Assembly: GCF_024055895.1 (NCBI RefSeq)
Contig: NZ_JAMXLE010000001.1
Span: 2,348,698 to 2,412,697 of the forward strand
DNA: 64,000 nt
Source of the DNA: Rhizobium sp. L1K21
Lineage (GTDB): Bacteria; Pseudomonadota; Alphaproteobacteria; Rhizobiales; Rhizobiaceae
Direction of reading: 5' to 3'
Made by a program: the position numbers and the translations under genes. Of the stretch, positions 57,558 to 64,000 are shown in pieces. The notes under the pieces were generated by a model. The model made no database searches, was not told the DNA's origin, and saw nothing but the letters and a program-made list of their open reading frames with translations. Within the stretch, counting starts at the first letter, position 1; each line of letters starts with the position of its first letter.

Positions 57558-58490
57558 ATGACAACACGGCTTTACGAACATTCCATCTTTCTTGAACATC
57601 AGGTTCCACCCGGTCACCCCGAGCGGCCGGATCGCCTCAGGGCGCTCAACCTGGCGCTTGAACACGCAAGCTTTGCGCCGCTGGACCGCAAGCAGGCGCC
57701 GCAGGCCAATGAAGATGCCGTTCTTCTGGCCCATCCGGAAGAACATCTCTTTGCCGTCATGCGTGCCATGCCGGACGAGGATGATCGCATTCTGCAGGTC
57801 GAATCCGATACCTATGCCAGCGTGAAAAGCCTGCAGGCCGCCTTTACCGCCATTGGCGGTGCGCTGGCGGCCGTAGACGATGTGATGGCCGGCACGCATG
57901 ACAATGCTTTCGTCGCGGCCCGCCCACCGGGCCACCATGCCGAAAAGATGAAGGCCATGGGCTTTTGCTTTTTCAACAATGCCGCGATTGCCGCCCGCCA
58001 TGCGCAGCAGAAGCACGGCGTTGAGCGCGTGGCCATCGTCGATTGGGACGTGCATCACGGCAATGGCACGCAGGATATTTTCGAGACCGATCCCAGCGTT
58101 CTTTACTGTTCGACGCACCAGATGCCGCTTTATCCCGGCACAGGTGCAAAGGAAGAAGTGGGCGTCGGCAATATTGTCAACGCGCCGCTGTCGCCCAATG
58201 TCGGCTCGGATCACTTCCGCGAGGCGTTCCATTCGCGCGTCTTGCCGGCACTTCGTGATTTCGCGCCGGATTTCATCATCATATCCGCCGGTTTCGATGC
58301 CCACCACCGCGATCCGTTGGCGCAGATCAACTTGACCGGCAGCGATTTCGACTGGGCAACGGGAAAACTTCTGGATATTGCAGGAAAGCACGCCAATAAC
58401 CGGGTCGTCAGCCTCTTGGAAGGCGGTTATGATCTGGAGGGCCTCGCCGAATCGGCAGGCCAACACATAATGCGACTGATGAAGGGATGA
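57558..58490 (+). CDS. Histone-deacetylase-family protein (acetylpolyamine amidohydrolase type)
   Basis: 310 residues, arginase/deacetylase fold. Zinc and active-site motifs: [24 protein letters not shown] near residue 125, [15 protein letters not shown] near 163, [18 protein letters not shown] near 243, and [13 protein letters not shown] near the C terminus. Bacterial members remove acetyl groups from polyamines or proteins; the target is unknown. It is coupled to xseB by an ATGA overlap, an arrangement conserved in Rhizobiales. Confidence 0.92.
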   Translation: MTTRLYEHSIFLEHQVPPGHPERPDRLRALNLALEHASFAPLDRKQAPQANEDAVLLAHPEEHLFAVMRAMPDEDDRILQVESDTYASVKSLQAAFTAIGGALAAVDDVMAGTHDNAFVAARPPGHHAEKMKAMGFCFFNNAAIAARHAQQKHGVERVAIVDWDVHHGNGTQDIFETDPSVLYCSTHQMPLYPGTGAKEEVGVGNIVNAPLSPNVGSDHFREAFHSRVLPALRDFAPDFIIISAGFDAHHRDPLAQINLTGSDFDWATGKLLDIAGKHANNRVVSLLEGGYDLEGLAESAGQHIMRLMKG

Positions 58491-58747
58491 CGATGACCGA
58501 GACTGCAAAACCCGCTGAGGTGAAAGAACTCTCCTTTGAGCAGGCCGTGGCAGAGCTTGAAAATATCGTTGCCCGGCTGGAGCGCGGCGATGTTGCGCTC
58601 GACCAGTCGATTGCCATCTACGAACGCGGCGAGGCGTTGAAAAAGCATTGCGAAACGCTCCTTTCCGCCGCCGAAACCCGCATCGAAAAAATCCGCCTCG
58701 ACCGCGCCGGAAAGCCACAAGGCACCGAACCGCTCGACGAGGGGTGA
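58487..58747 (+). CDS. xseB: Exodeoxyribonuclease VII small subunit
   Basis: 86 residues. The helical XseB fold carries [36 protein letters not shown] and then [17 protein letters not shown]. Several copies coat the large subunit XseA to form exonuclease VII, which degrades single-stranded DNA. The ATG overlaps the stop of the deacetylase gene. Confidence 0.95.
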   Translation: MTMTETAKPAEVKELSFEQAVAELENIVARLERGDVALDQSIAIYERGEALKKHCETLLSAAETRIEKIRLDRAGKPQGTEPLDEG

Positions 58748-58781
58748 AGGGCTGAGCGGGGGGTGTCCCAGCCTCATCCTG

Positions 58782-58896
58782 AGGCGCCGGAGCGCAAGCG
58801 GAGGCCTCGAAGGGCGAGGCTGGCCCCATACACTTCCAACCACGCATCCCCGTGCTTCGATCCTTCGAGACGGCCTTCGGCCTCCTCAGGATGAGG
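58782..58896. repeat. Palindromic intergenic repeat, copy A
   Basis: About 115 bases bounded by CCTCATCCTGAGG (58782-58794) and its exact inverse CCTCAGGATGAGG (58884-58896). The internal segment 58862-58890 (29 bases) is identical to 59404-59432 in copy B. Repeats of this character are common between genes in Rhizobiales. Copy A lies between xseB and the GIY-YIG gene. Confidence 0.8.
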
Positions 58897-58927
58897 TCGG
58901 TGCAAAGCTGCCAACTCAGGATGAGGG

Positions 58928-59227
58928 CTACTCAGACGTTCCCACCGGCCCACGCCGCGACAAATCCGGCAGCCCTTCATAATTCAGCGCAATCAACGCT
59001 TCCTTCTTGCGCTGGTTCCAGCCTTTGATCTGTCGCTCCCGCGCAATAGCGTCGATGATGCGGTCGTAGACTTCCATGAAAACCAGTTCCACCGGGCGGC
59101 GTTTGAAGGTGTAGCCTTGGTAGATACCTTCATTATGCTCCCAAAGCCGCGCCTCGATATTCTGTTTGGTGAGGCCAGTGTAATAGGACCCATCCCGGCA
59201 GCGCAGAATATAAACCGTGACTTCCAT
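58928..59227 (-). CDS. GIY-YIG family endonuclease
   Basis: 99 residues, single-domain GIY-YIG protein: VYILRCRDGSYYTGLTKQNIEARLWEHNEG holds the YIL...YTG motif and catalytic Arg, and EVYDRIIDAIARERQIKGWNQRKKEALI holds the catalytic Glu. Members of this short group cleave or process DNA and are often linked to mobile or repetitive sequences, but no specific role is known. The gene sits between two copies of a palindromic repeat on the strand opposite to xseB. Confidence 0.88.
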   Translation of the reverse strand: MEVTVYILRCRDGSYYTGLTKQNIEARLWEHNEGIYQGYTFKRRPVELVFMEVYDRIIDAIARERQIKGWNQRKKEALIALNYEGLPDLSRRGPVGTSE

Positions 59228-59326
59228 TGCATGCCCCCAAATACAAATTTTAGGCTGTCACGGATTGTGACGTTAGGCAACAAGCTCTCAAAGGGAGGCC
59301 TGCATTGAGCACCGGCCATCCTCCAG

Positions 59327-59438
59327 CCTCATGCCTCAAGGTGGGAGCGAAGCGACCCTCGAAGGGTCAGGCTGGCCCCTATCGTGCAACAACCCGCCCT
59401 CGCCCTTCGAGACGGCCTTCGGCCTCCTCAGGGTGAGG
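59327..59438. repeat. Palindromic intergenic repeat, copy B
   Basis: About 112 bases, related to copy A: starts CCTCATGCCTCA, carries GAAGGGTCAGGCTGGCCCC internally, and shares an identical 29-base block (59404-59432) with copy A before CCTCAGGGTGAGG. The ends are less perfectly inverted than in copy A. Confidence 0.8.
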
Positions 59439-59546
59439 GCTGGTCATCACGCGCCCCCGCCAAAACGGGGATAAACGCAGCCCTCAGACAAGCAAAATCA
59501 ATCGCATAACTATTTTTTCATCCCCGCCCTCTCACCACATGCTCAT

Positions 59547-59746
59547 AATACCCCCGTCCCGCACGGATACACCACAGGGCGCTGTGGCGAGCGGGATCGG
59601 TTCTGGTGGTGGAGGGAAGACGTGAACCTTCGCCATTGGGTCCGTGAGACATGCATCCCCTTGGGTCGGGCCTAATGGGTTCACACCAAACGGCCCTCGG
59701 TGTGCGCGCATGTCCTCCTGCTTTGCAGGGCGAAAGGCACATGCGC
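59547..59746 (+). ncRNA. Candidate multi-stem structured RNA
   Basis: Dyads nest in an RNA-like way: CCACAG/CTGTGG (59572-59577, 59582-59587) inside GTCCCGC/GCGGGAT; GTGAACC/GGTTCAC (59622-59628, 59678-59684) enclosing ATTGGGTCCG/CGGGCCTAAT; and GCGCATGT/ACATGCGC (about 59706-59746) around CTGC-TTT-GCAG. The fold works on either strand, so the strand given is a guess. It matches no RNA family I can identify with confidence (not RNase P, SRP or tmRNA motifs). Confidence 0.4.
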
Positions 59747-59750
59747 CACC

Positions 59751-59805
59751 AAAAAGGCAAAGCCGCTTATCCACGTTTGACCACGTCAAACGTGGGCGGC
59801 TTTGC
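59751..59805 (-). terminator. Very strong hairpin with T tract on the minus strand
   Basis: GCAAAGCCGC + CCACGTTTGAC / GTCAAACGTGG + GCGGCTTTGC: 21 base pairs with a four-base bulge and three-base loop. On the minus strand it is followed within two bases by TTTTT, the form of an intrinsic terminator. It could end a minus-strand transcript arising from 59806-60100. Confidence 0.55.
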
Positions 59806-59882
59806 GAAGTCCACGCAACCATGAAGTCGCAAATGGCAACATGGGCAGAGATGCGGACGTCACGGGATCAACTGCCGAAAGC

Positions 59883-59936
59883 GGGGCGCTTTGTGCGCAT
59901 CATAACTAAAATACAATGTGGCGCACAAAACGCCCC
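59883..59936. other. Long hairpin in the gene-free region
   Basis: GGGGCGCTTTGTGCGC / GCGCACAAAACGCCCC: 16-base arms with one mismatch and a 22-base AT-rich loop. It lies upstream (in minus-strand sense) of the terminator-like hairpin and may be part of the same RNA, or a palindromic repeat. Confidence 0.55.
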
Positions 59937-60198
59937 ATCCGCCTTCCCTGTCAGGAGGGCACCCATCCGGGACGCCTTTCGAGGCGAAACGCCGAGAAAG
60001 ATCAGCGAGTCCCAGCAAGAAATGCTGCGAAACCCGGAAGCGGAAAGCTTGCCGGGGTTGAGGTGCTGAATATGAACTGCGATGGCGTAACACGGTCCAA
60101 CCAAACGCCCTTCTGCGAAGACACACTGTCACCACAGGCAAACATTGGCATTCATTGGGCCATCATCTAAATTGATCGAAACAGGAGCATTGAAGACC

Positions 60199-61122
60199 AT
60201 GTCCTTTTTCCCCGGTAATGATCCCACGCTTGGCAATTCCGCCGAGGTTGATGCAATTGAGCAGCTGATTATTCCGCGCACCAGCGATATCGGCTCCATG
60301 GAGGTTCGCCGAGCGCTGCCTTCGGCGCGGCGCAGGCTGGTGGGGCCGTTTATCTTTTTCGACCGGATGGGACCTGCCCTTCTGCGCGCGGGCCAGGCCA
60401 TGGAAGTGCGCCCGCACCCGCATATCGGGCTTTCCACCGTGACCTATCTTTTTGACGGCCAGATCAAGCACCGTGACAGCCTGGGTGTCGAAATGGTGAT
60501 CGAGCCGGGCGATGTAAACCTGATGACGGCGGGACGCGGCATTGTGCATTCCGAGCGCAGCCCAGAAAATCTCGCAGGCAAGGAACATTCGATTTCCGGC
60601 CTGCAGACCTGGCTGGCGCTGCCGGACGGGATGGAGGAAATCGATCCGAAATTCTCTCATATCGACCGGGGAGAGATGCCGCAGTTCGAAGCCTCCGGCG
60701 TCAATGGTCGGCTGATCATTGGCAATATGGAAGGCATGCGCTCGCCGGTCAATCTGCCGACCGAGACGCTTTATCTCGATATCCGGCTGCAGCCGGGCGC
60801 CACATTCCAGATGAAGCCCGAGTGGGAAGAGCGCGCGGTCTATGTGCTCGAAGGCGGGGTGACGGCCGGCGGCACATGGTATGAGCCCGATCAGCTTCTG
60901 GTGCTCAAGGCTGGGGTTCCGGTGGAGTTCACTGCGGGAAGAGAAGCAACGCATCTGATGTTCTTCGGTGGCGATGCGATGGATTCCCAACGTTATATCT
61001 GGTGGAATTTCGTCTCTTCATCGAAAGAGCGGATCGAGCAGGCCAAGGAGGAATGGCGTACGGGCAAGTTCGACATTGTGCCGGGCGATGAGGAGGATTT
61101 CATCCCGCTGCCGGAGGGTTGA
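60199..61122 (+). CDS. Pirin family protein
   Basis: 307 residues, bicupin fold. The N-terminal cupin metal site is RPHPHIGLSTVTYLFDG near residue 73 with the further Glu and His in TAGRGIVHSERS near 117, all metal ligands present. Some bacterial pirins have quercetinase activity or regulate metabolic enzymes; the role here is unknown. The start follows GGAG. A longer frame from 60145 is not needed. Confidence 0.92.
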   Translation: MSFFPGNDPTLGNSAEVDAIEQLIIPRTSDIGSMEVRRALPSARRRLVGPFIFFDRMGPALLRAGQAMEVRPHPHIGLSTVTYLFDGQIKHRDSLGVEMVIEPGDVNLMTAGRGIVHSERSPENLAGKEHSISGLQTWLALPDGMEEIDPKFSHIDRGEMPQFEASGVNGRLIIGNMEGMRSPVNLPTETLYLDIRLQPGATFQMKPEWEERAVYVLEGGVTAGGTWYEPDQLLVLKAGVPVEFTAGREATHLMFFGGDAMDSQRYIWWNFVSSSKERIEQAKEEWRTGKFDIVPGDEEDFIPLPEG

Positions 61123-61218
61123 TGGTATTTTTCGCCATGAGCGGCATTCGCGCATTGCCCCAATTAGATTTTGACAGTATGCCCCGTCACTGGTTTATTG
61201 CCTGAAAAGGTTTCCAGA

Positions 61219-63138
61219 TTGACTCAACGCCCAGCAACACCGCTTTTGGATCAGGTTTTATCGCCTGCCGACCTGAAAAAGATCGAGGACAAGGAACTGC
61301 CAGCCCTCGCCAAAGAGGTGCGCGCAGAAATGATCGATGCGGTCTCCCAGACCGGCGGTCACCTGGGCGCGGGGCTTGGCGTTGTTGAATTGACGATTGC
61401 CATTCACAAGGTTTTCGACACGCCAGACGACCGGCTGATCTTTGATGTCGGCCATCAGTGTTATCCGCACAAGATCCTGACCGGGCGGCGCGATCGCATC
61501 CGGACCATTCGCCAGGAAGACGGACTTTCCGGTTTTACCAAACGCACTGAAAGCGAATACGACCCGTTTGGCGCGGGTCACTCTTCGACCTCCATTTCCG
61601 CCGGTCTCGGCATGGCGGTGGCCTCCGAACTCAAGCATGACGGGCGCAAGGTGATCGCGGTTATCGGCGACGGTGCCATGTCTGCGGGCATGGCATTCGA
61701 AGCGTTGAACAATGCCGGTGCGCTTGATGCGCGCCTCATCGTGATCCTCAACGACAATGATATGTCGATTGCCCCGCCGACCGGTGCCATGAGCGCCTAT
61801 CTGGCACGCCTAGCCTCTGGCCGCACCTATATGGGCATTCGCGAATTCGGCAAGAAACTGACAGCCTATCTCGGCAAGAAGGTGGACCGGGCGATTACCC
61901 GTGCTGTGGAGCATGCCCGCGGTTATGTGACCGGCGGCACCATGTTCGAGGAGCTGGGCTTTTATCACGTTGGGCCGATTGACGGTCATTCCTTCGAGCA
62001 TCTTCTGCCCGTTTTGCGCAATGTGCGCGACAATGCGGAAGGGCCGGTGCTGATCCATGTGGTGACGCAAAAGGGCAAGGGTTACGAACCGGCTGAAAAG
62101 GCCGCCGACAAATATCATGGTGTCAACAAGTTCGACGTCATCACCGGCGCGCAGGCCAAGGCCAAACCGAACGCACCGAGCTATACGTCTGTCTTCGGCG
62201 AAACGCTGGTGCAGGAAGGCCGACTCGACGAAAGAATTGTGGCGATTACCGCGGCCATGCCGGGTGGCACAGGCGTCGACAAGTTTGCGAGCGAATTTCC
62301 CGCCCGCACATTCGATGTCGGCATTGCAGAACAGCATGCGGTGACCTTTGCTGCGGGGCTGGCAACAGAAGGTTTGAAGCCGTTTGCGGCGATCTATTCC
62401 ACCTTCCTGCAGCGGGCCTATGATCAGGTCGTGCACGATGTCGCCATCCAGAAATTGCCGGTGCGCTTTCCCATCGACCGTGCCGGTCTTGTGGGGGCGG
62501 ACGGGCCGACGCACGCGGGTTCGTTCGACACCGGCTATCTCGCCGCCCTGCCCGGCTTTGTGGTGATGGCAGCTGCCGATGAGGCGGAGCTCAAACACAT
62601 GGTGCGCACCGCCGTTGAATATGACGAAGGCCCGATTTCGTTCCGTTATCCGCGCGGGGAAGGCGTGGGCGTGGAAATGCCCGAGCGTGGAGAGATTCTT
62701 CAAATCGGCAAGGGCCGCATCATCCGGGAAGGCACCAAGGTTGCGCTCCTGTCCTTCGGCACCCGGCTTGCCGAATGCGTGGCTGCGGCTGAAGATTTGG
62801 AGGCTGCGGGCCTTTCGACCACCGTTGCGGATGCGCGTTTTGCCAAGCCGCTCGATGAAGACCTCATTCGCCGTCTTGCGCATGAGCATGAAGTGCTGAT
62901 CACGATCGAAGAAGGCGCAATCGGCGGCTTTTCATCGCATGTGCTGAATTTCCTGGCCCGTGAAGGCCTGCTGGACGGCGGGCTCAAGGTCCGCCCCATG
63001 GCGCTGCCCGACCTGTGGCTCGATCATGCCAAGCCGGAGGCGATGTATGCGCGGGCTGGTCTCGACCGGCACGGCATCGTCAAAACCGTGTTTGCAGCTC
63101 TCGGTCAGTCGAGTGCGGGGCTTGGTTCGGCCGGCTGA
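61219..63138 (+). CDS. dxs: 1-deoxy-D-xylulose-5-phosphate synthase
   Basis: 639 residues from a TTG start at 61219, with AGG nine bases upstream and the familiar Dxs N terminus ([16 protein letters not shown] after initiation). Thiamine-diphosphate enzyme, first step of the MEP isoprenoid pathway. Motifs: [21 protein letters not shown], the ThDP signature [18 protein letters not shown] with NDNDMSI, and catalytic Glu in [15 protein letters not shown]. The final step enzyme, IspH, is at 20166. Confidence 0.96.
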   Translation: MTQRPATPLLDQVLSPADLKKIEDKELPALAKEVRAEMIDAVSQTGGHLGAGLGVVELTIAIHKVFDTPDDRLIFDVGHQCYPHKILTGRRDRIRTIRQEDGLSGFTKRTESEYDPFGAGHSSTSISAGLGMAVASELKHDGRKVIAVIGDGAMSAGMAFEALNNAGALDARLIVILNDNDMSIAPPTGAMSAYLARLASGRTYMGIREFGKKLTAYLGKKVDRAITRAVEHARGYVTGGTMFEELGFYHVGPIDGHSFEHLLPVLRNVRDNAEGPVLIHVVTQKGKGYEPAEKAADKYHGVNKFDVITGAQAKAKPNAPSYTSVFGETLVQEGRLDERIVAITAAMPGGTGVDKFASEFPARTFDVGIAEQHAVTFAAGLATEGLKPFAAIYSTFLQRAYDQVVHDVAIQKLPVRFPIDRAGLVGADGPTHAGSFDTGYLAALPGFVVMAAADEAELKHMVRTAVEYDEGPISFRYPRGEGVGVEMPERGEILQIGKGRIIREGTKVALLSFGTRLAECVAAAEDLEAAGLSTTVADARFAKPLDEDLIRRLAHEHEVLITIEEGAIGGFSSHVLNFLAREGLLDGGLKVRPMALPDLWLDHAKPEAMYARAGLDRHGIVKTVFAALGQSSAGLGSAG

Positions 63139-63142
63139 ATCC

Positions 63143-64000
63143 TTACGGATTGAAGCGTTTCAAGAGCAGTATGTCGAGATCCTTCTGCGGATAGAAATCC
63201 GTCAGATGCATCTCGAATGTCGTCGGGCCGGTCTTCTTCACGCCGTCGCCACAAAAGCTGATGAGGTTTTTCGGGTCGCCCTTGTCGAGGGTCAGGGTGA
63301 AGGATTTGATCGGCCCTGACCAATTGGCGCCCGTCGTCAGGATGTAGGAAATCCAGGCCTCGGTGTAGAGCGGCATTCCATTCATTTCCGCCTCGCGATT
63401 CTTTTGGGCGACCCTCACGAAACTCTCGTCGATACAGTAACGCTTGACGTAATCGTCATAGCGCTCGCCTTGCGGCTTGCCATCGTCGAGATAGGTGACG
63501 GAGACGGTCTCGCCAAGGCTTGTGCGATAGCGGTGATGGACGGATGTGTCTGCCCCGGCAGGATATTTGGCTTTCCACCAATAGACCGATTTCAGGGTCC
63601 ATAGCGGCTTTGGGTGGCGCTCCCAGCCGTTGCCGGCATCAAATTCGTCGATGTAAATGAGACCGAGGAGTGCCCATTCATCGAGAACATCTTTGGGCAG
63701 AGCCTCAAGCACATCCATCGTCTTGTTGGCCACCGGCGTCAGGGGAACTGCGTGCTCTTTCAAGAGATTGGTGAAATCTACGCCTTCGACGATGGCCTGC
63801 TGCTGCAGATTGGGTTCGATGGCCACGCCGTCCTGGGTGACGGTAAAGTCGAGAAAATTGTCGGCGGCATCGTCCGGCACCGCGGTCATGAAATCGACAC
63901 TGCCGGTAATATCGGGCATCGGGAAGGCAACAAGCGCTTCGATGTCGTGATCGGCGCTGTTGTGGAAACGATATTGAACATCCACGAATTCGGGGCTGAT
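63143..64000 (-). CDS. DUF4424 domain protein (5' end beyond the window)
   Basis: At least 285 residues, still open at the window edge, so the N terminus and any signal peptide are missing. The visible part is a beta-rich extracytoplasmic-type domain with VDVQYRFHNSADHDIEALVAFPMPD, GADTSVHHRYRTSLGETVSVTYLDDGKP and a C-terminal GPIKSFTLTLDKGDPKNLISFCGDGVKK, matching the DUF4424 pattern. Function unknown. Convergent with dxs, four bases apart. Confidence 0.8.
   Translation of the reverse strand: MSPEFVDVQYRFHNSADHDIEALVAFPMPDITGSVDFMTAVPDDAADNFLDFTVTQDGVAIEPNLQQQAIVEGVDFTNLLKEHAVPLTPVANKTMDVLEALPKDVLDEWALLGLIYIDEFDAGNGWERHPKPLWTLKSVYWWKAKYPAGADTSVHHRYRTSLGETVSVTYLDDGKPQGERYDDYVKRYCIDESFVRVAQKNREAEMNGMPLYTEAWISYILTTGANWSGPIKSFTLTLDKGDPKNLISFCGDGVKKTGPTTFEMHLTDFYPQKDLDILLLKRFNP

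Larger units (their letters stand above)
59228..60198. other. 971-base region with no supported protein gene
   Basis: Between the GIY-YIG gene and pirin. It holds repeat copy B (59327-59438) and, from about 59520, several strong inverted repeats listed separately. Frames on both strands (for example 96 codons at 59532-59822 minus) coincide with the structured sequence, and their peptides show no domain, so I treat them as artefacts of a structured RNA or repeat. Confidence 0.5.

Noticed and set aside
59532-59822. 96-codon minus-strand frame in the structured region
   Set aside because: The peptide is Pro/Arg-rich and coincides with nested RNA-like dyads; better explained as structured non-coding sequence.
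59860-60141. Minus-strand frames of 78-93 codons near pirin
   Set aside because: They run through a 16-base-pair hairpin and share no domain; two overlapping frames compete for the same sequence.

Overview
The window looks like a chromosomal segment of an alphaproteobacterium of the Brucella/Ochrobactrum group. The proteins read as Rhizobiales-type throughout (ThrC, ThrB, RNase HI, IspH, SURF1, aa3 oxidase cluster, TldD, AroC, FabI, Dxs, XseB). Gene density is high, GC is moderately high, and there are no transposases, rRNA genes, CRISPR arrays or tRNA genes that I could recognise. The placement is inferred from protein character and gene company, not from a search.

Layout. 0-3 kb: FecBCD-type iron-complex ABC importer. 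3.2-3.9 kb: DUF4160/DUF2442 pair with its own palindrome and apparently leaderless promoter. 4.1-7.7 kb: sulfotransferase-like protein, NIPSNAP and monooxygenase genes divergent from an ArsR-type regulator, HAD phosphatase, lipoprotein. 7.8-14.1 kb: thrC, an M16 peptidase, a GNAT enzyme and a membrane GGDEF/EAL protein in a tight run. 14-20 kb: YqgE, a DsbD-alpha-like protein, peroxiredoxin, argP/argO, rnhA, thrB, hicAB. 20-28.6 kb: a long minus-strand block with coxB-coxA-ctaB-(45-aa protein)-ctaG-coxC, then GNAT, DUF983, SURF1, DUF1304 and ispH; an FNR/FixK-type box lies just upstream of coxB. 29-37 kb: IalB-like protein, tldD, and two more GGDEF/EAL proteins. 37-42 kb: polysaccharide deacetylase, pdxH, lipoprotein, J-domain protein, fabI, histidine phosphatase, DUF1344. 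42-46 kb: Fbp/Afu-type ABC importer. 46-48.3 kb: aroC-ribB. 48.4-52 kb: chemoreceptor with a CheR-tether-like C terminus, a periplasmic sensor-like protein, a class I amidotransferase. 52-55.5 kb: AlkZ-like glycosylase, then an AT-richer, gene-poor island with a DUF-type gene and a small basic protein, then DUF1284. 55.5-57.4 kb: bioMNY biotin transporter. 57.5-61.1 kb: histone-deacetylase-like protein, xseB, a GIY-YIG nuclease gene between two palindromic repeats, a structured gene-free stretch, pirin. 61.2-64 kb: dxs and a partial DUF4424 gene.

Connected functions. Isoprenoid and haem-oxidase functions recur: dxs and ispH (MEP pathway) and ctaB (farnesylation of haem). thrB and thrC complete threonine synthesis. 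Three EAL proteins within 25 kb differ in their GGDEF motifs, which points to several c-di-GMP hydrolysing inputs. The most notable non-coding signals are the cox FNR-like box, operator-like palindromes at two small-gene loci and at the ArsR locus, a cluster of three hairpins at 22.7-22.9 kb, and the structured region at 59.5-60.1 kb.
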